Of a DNA stretch of 64,000 nt, positions 1-8,602 are shown piece by piece (positions within the stretch are counted from its first letter, which is position 1; each line of letters begins with the position of its first letter). The stretch is from Virgibacillus natechei (GTDB lineage: Bacteria > Bacillota > Bacilli > Bacillales > Amphibacillaceae): assembly GCF_026013645.1 (NCBI RefSeq), contig NZ_CP110224.1:2728001-2792000 (forward strand), read 5' to 3'. The notes under the pieces were generated by a model. The model searched no databases. It saw nothing but the letters and a program-made list of their open reading frames with translations, and had not been told where the DNA came from. The position numbers and the translations under genes are program-made.

Positions 1-696
1 GACCCGTGACTCAGAAGCTCCTTTCGATCTTGCGGTAATAATAAAGTCCTTTTGTTTTGTATCAATTATCTCACTTCGTAGATACTGTACAGTAGACACC
101 GTTGTAATTAGAGCTAGGGATAGTGATGGTAATATTAAATGATATAATTTGCTCAAAATATAATCAAAGGTACCCGGTACAAGTCCTGGTGTTACACTTC
201 CACTGGTAGGGAACCAACCTAATTGAAAACCGAATATCCAAAGCATTAACAATGCGAAAATAAATAACGGCATGGCAAACCCTATATAGGTGTAACCTGT
301 TATACCTTGGTCTAGCAATGAATCATTATAACGCCCACTTGTAATTCCTAGTGGTATGGCAAGGGCATATGTAAATACTAAAGTCACGACCGAAAGCCAG
401 ATTGAATTAACCATCCGCTCTCCAATAATATCGGTGACCGGCATTTTAAACCGAAATGATTGTCCGAAATCTCCTTGAAATGCAGCTCCTACCCAATCCG
501 CATACTGAACATGCCAGGGATCATTCAAACCAAGCCTTTCTCTTTGTTGCTCTATTGCAGCTGGATCAATACTAGGATCAATTTGTCCCGTCAGTGCATC
601 CCCTGGCATCATTTGTGCCATTAAAAATACTAAAACACTGAGCACTATAATTTGAGGAATCGTTATTATCAATCGTCGTACGATAAATTTCCACAT
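1..696 (-). CDS. oppB: Oligopeptide/dipeptide ABC transporter permease (OppB/AppB type), 3' end outside window
   Basis: Translating back from the ATG at 694-696 gives 232 residues of an inner-membrane permease that runs off the left edge. It starts MWKFIVRRLIITIPQ, the usual N-terminal first membrane helix of OppB/DppB proteins. The periplasm-side region with a PGDALTG motif, further hydrophobic segments and the beginning of the EAA loop (ITARSKGASESRV) at the window edge follow. OppB proteins are about 310-320 residues, so roughly the last quarter is missing. It lies 6 nt after oppF and should form the membrane channel with an OppC partner beyond the edge. Family assignment is firm; peptide or nickel specificity cannot be told without the binding protein. 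Confidence 0.9.
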   Translation of the reverse strand, partial: MWKFIVRRLIITIPQIIVLSVLVFLMAQMMPGDALTGQIDPSIDPAAIEQQRERLGLNDPWHVQYADWVGAAFQGDFGQSFRFKMPVTDIIGERMVNSIWLSVVTLVFTYALAIPLGITSGRYNDSLLDQGITGYTYIGFAMPLFIFALLMLWIFGFQLGWFPTSGSVTPGLVPGTFDYILSKLYHLILPSLSLALITTVSTVQYLRSEIIDTKQKDFIITARSKGASESRV

Positions 697-702
697 AAAT
701 TA

Positions 703-1635
703 TCAACCTTTCTCCGGCAGAGCTACTAGATGTGTATCGGATACGGATTGCAAGCCGTAAGCCAAGCCTTCATTATCAAAGTATTCGTCGTAGGAATAGT
801 CATACTCTTTCTGCACTTCTTGTCGGAAGTTAAACTGCTTCTCACGGTTTCTGGGATCAATATCAGGAATGGCTGCAATAAGACGTTTTGTATAAATATG
901 CTGCGGGTTACGGAAGATATCCTCTTTCGTCCCTTGTTCCACATAACGACCTTTATACATAATCGCAATCTCATCACACATGTGTTCTACGATCCCTAGA
1001 TCATGACTGATGAATAAATAAGTTAAATTTAATTCCTTTTGAATATCCTTCATAAAGTTCAATACTTGTGCCTGTACAGAGACATCAAGTGCAGATACAG
1101 GCTCATCTGCAATAATAAGTTTCGGCTTTAAAGCAATTGCTCTAGCAACCCCGATACGCTGACGTTGTCCGCCAGAGAATTGATGGGGATATTTAAAAAT
1201 GCTTTCAGGACTTAAACCAACCAGTTCGAGTAATTCCTGCACTCGCTTTTTTTCTTCTTTTTTTGAGAGTTTTTCGTAATTGCGTATTGGTTCTGCAATA
1301 ATATCCAACACTCGTTTCTTTGCATTTAATGAAGAATATGGATCTTGGAAAATCATTTGAATATCCCTACGAACATCCAGTGTCTTGCTTTTCTTTGACG
1401 TTATGTCTTTTCCCTCAAAGGTAACCTTACCTGAAGTAATATCATTTAAGCCGATGATTGCTCTTCCAGTTGTCGTTTTTCCGGAACCTGATTCCCCAAC
1501 AAGACCATACGTTTTCCCCTCTTCAATGGAAAAAGAAACACCATCAACAGCTTTGATATGACCCATCGTTCGATTAAATATGCCGCCTTTAATTGGAAAA
1601 TGTATCTTTAAATCCTCAACATCAAGAAACCCCAT
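703..1635 (-). CDS. oppF: Oligopeptide ABC transporter ATP-binding protein (OppF/AppF type)
   Basis: 310-residue ATPase energising the peptide importer on the cytoplasmic face. Walker A (GESGSGKTT) is near residues 47-55, the Q-loop is in MIFQDPYSSLN, the ABC signature FSGGQRQR is near 153-160, Walker B LIIADEP near 174-180, and the H-loop is FISHDLG. The C-terminal 60 residues carry the OppF-type extension. An upstream in-frame start exists at 1698, but the ATG at 1633-1635 has an AGGAGG box 8-10 nt before it and starts at the conserved MGFLDVEDLK, so I use it. It overlaps the end of oppD by 14 nt, which indicates translational coupling. Confidence 0.92.
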   Translation of the reverse strand: MGFLDVEDLKIHFPIKGGIFNRTMGHIKAVDGVSFSIEEGKTYGLVGESGSGKTTTGRAIIGLNDITSGKVTFEGKDITSKKSKTLDVRRDIQMIFQDPYSSLNAKKRVLDIIAEPIRNYEKLSKKEEKKRVQELLELVGLSPESIFKYPHQFSGGQRQRIGVARAIALKPKLIIADEPVSALDVSVQAQVLNFMKDIQKELNLTYLFISHDLGIVEHMCDEIAIMYKGRYVEQGTKEDIFRNPQHIYTKRLIAAIPDIDPRNREKQFNFRQEVQKEYDYSYDEYFDNEGLAYGLQSVSDTHLVALPEKG

Positions 1636-2638
1636 TTGCCTGACCCTCCTTGCTTTTATCTGGGAAGTAAAATTGACTATGGCATGTACATCGTACAAAG
1701 TGGCCAGGTTTCACCTCATGCAGTACAGGATTCTCTTCATGAGCAGATCCATCAATCCAGGGAATTCTTGCAGCAAACCGACATCCTTCACGAGGCAATT
1801 TTTGCAAGGATGGTACAATTCCTTGAATAACATGCAGCTTTTCTTGTCCTTCCTTTGTGTTCGGAACAGAATTCAGAAGTGACCGCGTATACGGATGCAT
1901 CGGATTACGATATAACTCATGTACATCTGCTAATTCAACAATTTGACCAGCATACATAACAGCAACCTTGTCTGCCATTTCTGCAACAACACCTAAATCG
2001 TGTGTAATAAGTATGATACCGGCATGAATGTCGTCTTTTAAATTTTTTAACAAATCAAGAATTTGTGATTGAATCGTCACATCAAGCGCAGTAGTTGGTT
2101 CATCCGCTATCAATAACTCCGGTTGATTAGCAATTGCAATCGCAATAATGATTCGTTGCCTCATCCCACCAGATAGTTCATGTGGAAACTGATCATGGAC
2201 ATGTTCTGGGCGCGGAATTTCCACTGTATTCAATAATGCAATTACTTTGTCTCTCCGTTGTTTCTTAGACATATCTTTGTTATGTAATAATAATGTTTCC
2301 GCGATTTGATCACCAACCACCATAAGTGGGTTCAGTGCGGTAAGTGGGTCCTGGAAGATCATCGCCATATCTTCCCCACGTAATTTACTCAACTTGGGAG
2401 AAGAAGCATTCGTAATATCAATATCATTTAACATAATTTGCCCTTCTATTTTCGCACGATTATGTAATCTCATAATGGAGAATGCAAGAGCGCTCTTTCC
2501 TGAACCTGATTCCCCTACAATTCCAAGCACTTCGTTTTTATTAAGGGTTAATGACACATCATCAACAGCAGCATAATAATCATCTTGAATCCGAAATGAT
2601 GTCTTTAGGTTTTTAATTTCCAATAATGCTTTACTCAA
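1622..2638 (-). CDS. oppD: Oligopeptide ABC transporter ATP-binding protein (OppD/AppD type)
   Basis: 338-residue ATPase, first gene of the visible opp operon. Walker A GESGSGKSA is near residues 42-50, the Q-loop in MIFQDPLTALNP, signature LSGGMRQR, Walker B LLIADEP, and the OppD C-terminal domain contains the Cys-rich segment EGCRFAARIPW...CTCHS. That segment resembles the cysteine pattern that ligates an iron-sulfur centre in some OppD proteins. Start is a TTG at 2636-2638 preceded by a GGGGGG Shine-Dalgarno run. The D-F-B gene order matches the app/dpp type rather than oppABCDF. No binding-protein gene lies between the ATPases and the permease. Confidence 0.9.
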   Translation of the reverse strand: MSKALLEIKNLKTSFRIQDDYYAAVDDVSLTLNKNEVLGIVGESGSGKSALAFSIMRLHNRAKIEGQIMLNDIDITNASSPKLSKLRGEDMAMIFQDPLTALNPLMVVGDQIAETLLLHNKDMSKKQRRDKVIALLNTVEIPRPEHVHDQFPHELSGGMRQRIIIAIAIANQPELLIADEPTTALDVTIQSQILDLLKNLKDDIHAGIILITHDLGVVAEMADKVAVMYAGQIVELADVHELYRNPMHPYTRSLLNSVPNTKEGQEKLHVIQGIVPSLQKLPREGCRFAARIPWIDGSAHEENPVLHEVKPGHFVRCTCHSQFYFPDKSKEGQANGVS

Positions 2639-3232
2639 ATTAATCCCCCCTCGTATGGACTGTTTATTCTATATTCGTTTAATGATGCTTATAGGTAACG
2701 GGAAAATGACCTTTAACGTACTAGACTACGACAATCAAATTCCATCCGTTGTAATATTGGTTATCTGCAGAACGTTCGGATAATTACATTTAAAAAAATT
2801 TAACTAAACTTCTTTTTTTAAACTTTTTGGAATTTGTTCTTTTACTACTTTTCCGATAATTATGAGTGAACGTTGCTTTCTGTTTTTTTATCACCCTCAT
2901 TTTTATTATTCATTAGTTACCTAGGATTTAGAAGGTTAACTAATTTCAGAATTCTAAATGTAACACAAACTTAATATAGTATATGCAATTATAGGTGAAT
3001 ATTTTCAAAAAAGCAATATTAATTAAAATATTTTCTAGGTATAAATTTCCATTCATGTCGAACATTGTCGGACTAAAGTCATTTCATCAAGGTACTGATA
3101 ACTAGCGTCTGTAATAATTATGAAATATGCTTGAATTATAATGCTTACACATTGCACTTCTATGCAGGAAATGAAATAATTCTATATAAATCCGACAAGT
3201 TTTATTGGGATAGAAATTGGAGGAATAAATAG
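2639..3232. other. AT-rich divergent intergenic region
   Basis: About 590 bp separate the divergent oppD and acyl-CoA dehydrogenase genes. I see no ORF, RNA gene or strong hairpin. The only clear signal is a TATAAT at 3137-3142, a possible -10 for the rightward dehydrogenase gene, without a convincing -35 box. Confidence 0.5.
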
Positions 3233-4387
3233 ATGAAATTAACAGAATATAAATCAACAACAGAAAGAATGGAAGCATTACAAAACAAAGTGGCTATTTT
3301 CTCAGATCGAGCAAAAAAATATGATGAAGAGGCGTCTTTTCCCTTTGAAAATTTTAATGAATTAAAAGAGATCGGTTACCCGGCTTTAACGGTTCCAAAG
3401 GAATTTGGTGGATTGGGAATTTCACTGTACGAGATGCTTTTTCTTCAAGAAATAATCGCCAAAGCAGACGGTTCCACTGCACTTTCCATTGGCTGGCACA
3501 TGGGAATTACCAAACATTTAGGCGAAAATAAGATATGGAAGAAGGAAAAGTACAAGGCATATGCCCGTGATGTGATCGAGAAGGGTGCTCTGCTAAACAA
3601 TGCTGCCTCAGAGCCTGCTACTGGAAGCCCAACACGTGGGGGGAAACCGGAAACCGTTGCAAAAAAAGAAGGTTCAGGGTGGGGGATTAATGGAAGAAAA
3701 ACATTTACAACACTTGCACCAATTCTTGATTATTTTGTAGTCAGTGCATCAATTGATGGTACCGACAACGTAGGGAATTTTCTTGTGAAATCTGACAGAG
3801 AAGGCGTTTCAGTTGATGAAACATGGGATTCAATTGCCATGCGAGGATCTGGAAGTCATGATCTTGTGCTTGAAAATGTGCATGTGGATGCGGATGACTT
3901 GGTGGAAAACATAACTCCAGGTAATAAAGACGCGGCAGGATGGTTGTTACACATACCTGCATGCTATTTGGGAATTGCTCGTGCTGCTCAAGCATATGCA
4001 GTGGATTTTGCTGCTAGTTATTCACCAAACAGTATAGAAGGAACAATTTCTGAGCTACCAAATGTAAAACAAAAACTAGGAGAAATGGAATTGCTTCTTA
4101 TGGAAAGTGAACATTTTCTGTATTCCGTTGCGCGTAAATGGGACGAAAGTGATGATGGAACCCGCCAGACCATGAAGCCGGAACTCGGAGCAGTAAAATT
4201 ATCCGTTGTGAATAAGGCGGTGGAAGTTGTTGACTTGGCCATGCGTGTTGCTGGTGCACGAAGTTTGTCCAAACAAAATCCATTGCAGCGTTATTATCGA
4301 GACGTTCGTGCTGGATTGCATAATCCGCCAATGGACGATATGACGGTAATGCAGTTGGCTGGGAAAAGTGTTGCTGAGCGGGGATAG
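3233..4387 (+). CDS. Acyl-CoA dehydrogenase family flavoprotein (YdbM-like)
   Basis: 384-residue FAD enzyme of the acyl-CoA dehydrogenase superfamily, cytoplasmic. The N-terminal helical domain (VPKEFGGLGIS near residue 60), the middle beta domain (SEPATGSP near 120, INGRKTFTT near 150) and the C-terminal four-helix domain are all present. The C-terminal region has no clear catalytic Glu of the YxGTNEI type. That points to the divergent branch related to DszC-like monooxygenases and to what I recall of B. subtilis YdbM, so the reaction is uncertain. A GGAGG box precedes the ATG. It is monocistronic and followed by a hairpin terminator. Confidence 0.85.
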   Translation: MKLTEYKSTTERMEALQNKVAIFSDRAKKYDEEASFPFENFNELKEIGYPALTVPKEFGGLGISLYEMLFLQEIIAKADGSTALSIGWHMGITKHLGENKIWKKEKYKAYARDVIEKGALLNNAASEPATGSPTRGGKPETVAKKEGSGWGINGRKTFTTLAPILDYFVVSASIDGTDNVGNFLVKSDREGVSVDETWDSIAMRGSGSHDLVLENVHVDADDLVENITPGNKDAAGWLLHIPACYLGIARAAQAYAVDFAASYSPNSIEGTISELPNVKQKLGEMELLLMESEHFLYSVARKWDESDDGTRQTMKPELGAVKLSVVNKAVEVVDLAMRVAGARSLSKQNPLQRYYRDVRAGLHNPPMDDMTVMQLAGKSVAERG

Positions 4388-4411
4388 TTTGATTGCGTAA
4401 TTGGAACCTGG

Positions 4412-4446
4412 AGACCCGAGGCTAACCTGTTTAGCTCGGGTCTTTA
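4412..4446 (+). terminator. Rho-independent terminator after acyl-CoA dehydrogenase
   Basis: An 8-bp stem GACCCGAG/CTCGGGTC (4413-4420 with 4435-4442) is followed by a short T-rich tail, 25 nt after the stop codon. Confidence 0.7.
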
Positions 4447-4455
4447 CGTTACATT

Positions 4456-5063
4456 GGAAACTATAGAATTTAAATGCTGGGGATAACTTATATACTGGAA
4501 TAGCCACGCCCAGCAACTATCAAATCTTTACGGTGGGGCGAGCATTTAGCGCAGCCCTAAACTTCACACTCCTCCACTACGATAAAGAAGACTTGCCGAT
4601 TGGCTCCGCCAGAGGCTTAGTCGCACTTATACCCTGTGGGTGAAAAGAAGACTTACTGATTGCCAAGCCGGAGGCGTAGGCAGAAGTAAAGTCGCACTTA
4701 TGCCCTGTGGGTGAAAAGAAGACTTACTGATTGCCAAGCCGGCAGGCGTAGGCAGAAGTAAAGTCGCACTTATACCCTTGTGGTGAAAGTCAACATCGGC
4801 TCACTTGGCTTAAGGAAGGCCAACTAAAACCGGGCTTGCGCTCAGGCATCGGCATCCCCCTATGAAGGGGCATGTTTCCTTTCGCTTTCCAAGCATAAGA
4901 TTCACTTTGACTTTCTCCATTATTGGAGATAAGTCAAGTTCATCTAATCTCATTGCGGCAGTGGAATTTCAACTAAACCGCCACTTTGCGTGGCAATGTT
5001 GAACCACCCGCGATGCACGGGCGCAGTTTGTACGTTGCTAAACGGGCGCTTGCGCTTTTGTTC
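4456..5063 (+). repeat. Long structured direct repeat, copy A
   Basis: A 608-bp non-coding sequence that recurs in the same orientation at 16842-17292. Both copies begin at GGAAACTATAGAATTTAAAT and end at GCGCTTTTGTTC. The left half contains tandem 60-71 bp units, each opening GAAGACTT and closing CACTTATRCCCTGTGGGTG; copy A has three units and copy B two. The right half contains several short GC-rich palindromes such as the CCCG..CGGG stem. Copy A also carries two extra segments, of about 35 and 55-60 bp, missing from copy B. It resembles dispersed Bacillaceae intergenic repeats. No ORF with coding character is visible. Confidence 0.85.
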
Positions 5064-5079
5064 TTAGATAGTAGCTATT

Positions 5080-5199
5080 TTAATAAGCAGTTTGTTTTTC
5101 AATGAAATTACAAAAACCGTCTTTATTTTTAAGTGCACGCACTAAATTTTTAACTAGTTCTACATCGATTCCATTTTTATATAAGTTATCTATGCTTTT
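5080..5199 (-). pseudogene. Short gene remnant (C-terminal fragment of an unknown protein)
   Basis: Reading leftward, an open frame of 39 codons ends in TAA at 5080-5082 (IDNLYKNGIDVELVKN...). It looks like real protein sequence, but an in-frame TAG lies just upstream and there is no start codon or Shine-Dalgarno box. The fragment sits immediately beyond the right end of repeat A. I cannot identify the parent family. Confidence 0.3.
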
Positions 5200-5501
5200 C
5201 TATATGCTAAAATAACTCACCCCCTCCTAAAAGTAAAAACCCTAAAAATCAATTCCCCGCTGACCTCCACCACTTAAAAATGAAGTTTATCCTAATACCA
5301 AATTAACCCTTTCACACATTCAACAAAACCCGGGTAGCGACTGGCACTCCGGTTGATGACAGACACTTTCTCTCAAAGGCCGATTTAATTTAATCTGTTT
5401 TTTTACACTCTTGCCACAAACTTGAAACACAAATGAAAGATTACTTTCTTCACAAAAGAGGTATAAGGGTAGAAGAAGGACTATGCCTAACACACATCAA
5501 G

Positions 5502-5553
5502 TAAAACTTCATTCAGTGGGGGTTTTACTGCCCGTTAAACTGCGAAAAAATCA
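5502..5553 (-). repeat. Internally deleted copy of the two-hairpin mini-element
   Basis: The ends AAGTAAAACTTCATTCAGTG and CCCGTTAAACTGCG match both termini of the full-length elements at 38699-38899 and 44304-44453, but the roughly 100-150 bp interior is missing. Its orientation is the same as the 38.7 kb copy. Confidence 0.6.
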
Positions 5554-5556
5554 TTC

Positions 5557-5583
5557 GACAAAAACCGGGAAGTGACAGGCACT
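5557..5583. repeat. Short dispersed repeat (TCGACAAAAACCGGGAAGTG family)
   Basis: TCGACAAAAACCGGGAAGTG followed by ACAGGCAC lies just upstream of rmlA. The reverse complement occurs at 12486-12515, just downstream of the same operon, and a third copy at 41751-41787. Confidence 0.6.
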
Positions 5584-5606
5584 TAAACTTGAAGGAGTGG
5601 ATTTAG

Positions 5607-6539
5607 ATGAAGGGTATAATTCTTGCTGGGGGTAGTGGTTCGAGACTTTCTCCAACTACGGATAGTATTAATAAGCACTTGTTGGCGGTTTTTGATAAAC
5701 CGATGATTTATTATCCATTATCCGTGCTTATGCTTGGGGGTATTAAAGAAATCATGATTGTTAGTACACCTGAGGATAAGCCACGTTTTGAAGATCTATT
5801 AGGTGACGGTTCCGAACTAGGAATCTCCTTTACTTACAGGGAACAAGCCGACCCAAATGGGATCCCTGAAGCGCTAACCATTTCTGAAGATTTCATTGGT
5901 AAAGATGATGTTACATTAATTCTAGCTGATAACATTTTCTATGGGCAGGGCTTTACAACACTGCTCCGTAATGCCATTCAAAATCATAAACATGCAACGG
6001 TTTTTGGGTATCGTGTAAAAGACGCAAATCGCTTTGGCGTCGTAGAATTTGATCATAATCAAAAAGTAATTTCTTTAGAAGAAAAGCCAGAAGATCCAAG
6101 ATCGGATTTTGCCGTTACAGGGCTGTATATTTACGATCACAAAGCGGTTCAGGAAGCAAAAAAACTCCAACCTTCTGAACGTGGTGAACTAGAAATCACG
6201 GATCTGAATAAAGCATATTTAAACCGTGGACAATTGAATGTTGAGCTACTTGGGAGAGGTTTTGCCTGGATGGATGCAGGCACACATGAGGCGTTATTCG
6301 AAGCTGCTGAATTTGTAAAAATAACCCAGCAACGTCAAGGGTTTAAACTAGCATGTCTGGAAGAAATCGCCTATTATTTGGGATATATAAGTAAAGAAGC
6401 ATTATACAAAAAAGGAAAATCAATGGAGAAGAACGATTATGGACAATACCTGATGGAAATTGCTGAGCGAAAACACACCCAGCAATACTGGGATTCCATT
6501 GATCGACATCCAATGTTAGGACTGGTGGAAAATGAATAA
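5607..6539 (+). CDS. rmlA: Glucose-1-phosphate thymidylyltransferase (RmlA/RfbA)
   Basis: Makes dTDP-glucose from dTTP and glucose 1-phosphate, the entry step to dTDP-deoxysugars. 310 residues, close to the usual 290. The nucleotide-binding signature GGSGSRLSPTT is at residues 8-18, with KPMIYYPLS near 31, LADNIFYGQ near 108 and EEKPEDPRSDFAVTGLY near 160. The last 20 residues are longer than in typical RmlA. An AAGGAG box precedes the ATG. It is the first gene of a tightly packed operon, and its stop codon overlaps rmlB by 8 nt. Confidence 0.95.
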   Translation: MKGIILAGGSGSRLSPTTDSINKHLLAVFDKPMIYYPLSVLMLGGIKEIMIVSTPEDKPRFEDLLGDGSELGISFTYREQADPNGIPEALTISEDFIGKDDVTLILADNIFYGQGFTTLLRNAIQNHKHATVFGYRVKDANRFGVVEFDHNQKVISLEEKPEDPRSDFAVTGLYIYDHKAVQEAKKLQPSERGELEITDLNKAYLNRGQLNVELLGRGFAWMDAGTHEALFEAAEFVKITQQRQGFKLACLEEIAYYLGYISKEALYKKGKSMEKNDYGQYLMEIAERKHTQQYWDSIDRHPMLGLVENE

Positions 6540-7569
6540 ACAACAGCCAACCCTTCTTGTAACAGGGGGAGCAGGTTTCATCGGGGCTAATTTCATTACC
6601 TATTATATGGAGAAATACCCGAACTCTTATTTGCTCAATATCGATAAACTTACCTACGCTGGATCGACTGCTAATTTAAGCGAAGTCGCCCCTTTACCAA
6701 ACTACCATTTTATCAATGGTGATATCACAGACGAAGCACTTGTAAGTGAAATTTTCGCAGACTTTGATATTACAGGTGTCATTCACTTTGCAGCTGAATC
6801 ACATGTAGACAGATCGATCCAAGATTCAAAAGCTTTTGTAGAAACCAATGTAGTTGGTACCCTAAATCTCCTCCAAGCTGCGAAAAGAGATTGGGAAAAG
6901 AAAGATATGTTAGCAGAAAGACGCTTTCATCATATCTCAACAGATGAAGTATATGGATCCTTAGGTGAACAAGGGAAATTTTCCGAAGACACACCCTATG
7001 ACCCACGGAATCCATATAGTGCTTCTAAGGCTGGAGCGAATATGCTCGTTAAAAGCTTCGGACATACGTACGGGATGAACATTGTTATTTCCTCAAGCTC
7101 CAATAATTACGGACCTAGGCAGCATGAGGAAAAGCTTATCCCAACCATCATTAAAAAAGCACTTGCTGGTGAACCTATTCCCATTTATGGCGATGGACAA
7201 AACGTACGTGATTGGATCTATGTAAACGATCATTGCAGGGCCATCGATACCATCTATCATCAGGGGAATTCACTTGAAACCTATAATGTCGGGGGAAGCA
7301 ATGAAAAAACGAATATAGAGATAGCAGAAGAAATTTGCCAAATTCTTGACAAGCTAGCACCTGAATACAGAACACGTACATCCAGTGATAGCTTTAAAGA
7401 TTTAATTACCTTTACAGAGGATCGTAAAGGACATGACAGAAGATACGCCGTTGATGATCGTAAACTAAGGAATGAATTGGGCTGGAAACCAACGGAAGAC
7501 TTAAAGACAGGACTTCAAAATACAGTGGATTGGTATGTAACACAATGGAAAACGCACCTGACCCATTAA
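6532..7569 (+). CDS. rmlB: dTDP-glucose 4,6-dehydratase (RmlB/RfbB)
   Basis: Converts dTDP-glucose to dTDP-4-keto-6-deoxyglucose. 345-residue extended SDR with the Rossmann motif TGGAGFIG near residues 11-18, the catalytic TDEVYG motif near 140, and YSASKAG, carrying the catalytic Tyr and Lys, near 160. The GDGQNVRDWIYVNDH block is typical of RmlB. No rmlC or rmlD follows, so the keto-sugar is not routed to rhamnose here. The aminotransferase at 9656 is the probable next enzyme. Confidence 0.95.
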   Translation: MNKQQPTLLVTGGAGFIGANFITYYMEKYPNSYLLNIDKLTYAGSTANLSEVAPLPNYHFINGDITDEALVSEIFADFDITGVIHFAAESHVDRSIQDSKAFVETNVVGTLNLLQAAKRDWEKKDMLAERRFHHISTDEVYGSLGEQGKFSEDTPYDPRNPYSASKAGANMLVKSFGHTYGMNIVISSSSNNYGPRQHEEKLIPTIIKKALAGEPIPIYGDGQNVRDWIYVNDHCRAIDTIYHQGNSLETYNVGGSNEKTNIEIAEEICQILDKLAPEYRTRTSSDSFKDLITFTEDRKGHDRRYAVDDRKLRNELGWKPTEDLKTGLQNTVDWYVTQWKTHLTH

Positions 7570-8498
7570 TATCCGTCGTCGTTCCAGTTTATGGATGCGA
7601 AACCTGCCTCGTAGAACTTTGCAACCGCGTGGCAGAAACAGTCACAAAAATCCCAGCCCAGTACGAAATAATTTTAGTGAACGACGCGAGCCCAGATGAT
7701 GCATGGCAGACGATCAAGAACTTAAGCAACCAGGACGAACGGATTAAAGGTATCGATTTTGCCAGAAACTTCGGACAGCATCACGCGATTACAGCTGGCC
7801 TTGACTACACGAACGGTGATTGGGTTGTCGTGATGGATTGCGATCTCCAAGACCGTCCAGAAGAAATCGCCACCTTATACAACAAAGCGATTGAAGGATA
7901 TGAAGTGGTTTTCGGAAAACGGGAAGTGCGTCAAGACAATTGGTTTAAACGAAAATCATCACAGGTTTTTTACCGGGTTTACGATTACTTCAGCGGCCAT
8001 GCATCTGATCACTCGATAGCCAATTTCAGTATGAACGAGAAAAAAGTAGTGGTAGGTTTCAGGCGCATGCGGGAGCAAAATCGTTTCTTTCCATTGTTTA
8101 TTCAGTGGATGGGATATAAAACCGCAACGATACCTGTTGAGCATAACGCCAGAAAAGAAGGGAAATCTTCTTACAACATCAAAAAATTGATAAACCTTGC
8201 AACAGATGCGATTATATCCCAATCCAATAAACCGCTTCGTCTATCGATTCAACTCGGATTCCTAATTGCTTCTGCATCCTTTATTTATGCGGTGTATTTA
8301 TTTGGTCGTTACTTTTTCCTCGACGAAACGGTGCAGGGATGGACCAGTGTCATGGTATCCATTTTCTTTATCAGTGGATTGGTTTTCTTTAATTTTGGCG
8401 TTTTAGGTTTATACATCGGAAAAATATTTAACGAAACAAAAGGCAGACCGCTTTATCTCATTAGAGAAACAACTTCAGACAAAACAGATGATTATTAG
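7545..8498 (+). CDS. GT2 glycosyltransferase, polyprenyl-phosphate type (GtrB/CsbB/YkoT-like)
   Basis: 317-residue family 2 glycosyltransferase likely to move the activated sugar from dTDP to undecaprenyl phosphate on the inner face of the membrane. The GT-A domain starts ISVVVPVYG; the acidic metal-binding motif is VVMDCDLQDRPEE near residue 95; and FARNFGQHHAITAGLDY is typical of the DPM1/GtrB branch. Two C-terminal membrane helices (LGFLIASASFIYAVY and VMVSIFFISGLVFF) precede a YIGKIFNETKGRP tail characteristic of GtrB/CsbB. I use the ATG at 7545; a TTG at 7530 is also possible. It overlaps rmlB by 25 nt. Confidence 0.92.
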   Translation: MENAPDPLISVVVPVYGCETCLVELCNRVAETVTKIPAQYEIILVNDASPDDAWQTIKNLSNQDERIKGIDFARNFGQHHAITAGLDYTNGDWVVVMDCDLQDRPEEIATLYNKAIEGYEVVFGKREVRQDNWFKRKSSQVFYRVYDYFSGHASDHSIANFSMNEKKVVVGFRRMREQNRFFPLFIQWMGYKTATIPVEHNARKEGKSSYNIKKLINLATDAIISQSNKPLRLSIQLGFLIASASFIYAVYLFGRYFFLDETVQGWTSVMVSIFFISGLVFFNFGVLGLYIGKIFNETKGRPLYLIRETTSDKTDDY

Positions 8499-8505
8499 AA
8501 AACTT

Positions 8506-8582
8506 GGCATTCGCCAAGCCTTATGGTGAATGCTTTAGTTGCACTTATGCAGGTAAGAATGTTTTTATACTTTCTTACCTGC
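8506..8582 (+). other. Intra-operon inverted repeats, degenerate unit of the long repeat
   Basis: The gap between the glycosyltransferase and acetyltransferase contains a perfect 11-bp inverted repeat GCAGGTAAGAA/TTCTTACCTGC (8549-8559 with 8572-8582), without a T-run. The preceding bases (GCCAAGCC ... TTGCACTTATGC) resemble one tandem unit of repeats A and B, so a decayed repeat unit may have become a hairpin here. A role as attenuator or mRNA stabiliser is possible but unproven. Confidence 0.45.
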
Positions 8583-8602
8583 CGAGGAATGGAGCTGATA
8601 AT

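Noticed and set aside
4456..5063. CRISPR array, because of spaced repeats in the long repeat
   Set aside because: The repeating units are 60-71 bp, contiguous and few, without unique spacers, and no cas genes are present.
5607..7569. dTDP-rhamnose pathway
   Set aside because: rmlC and rmlD are absent and an aminotransferase plus acetyltransferase follow, pointing to an acetamido sugar instead.
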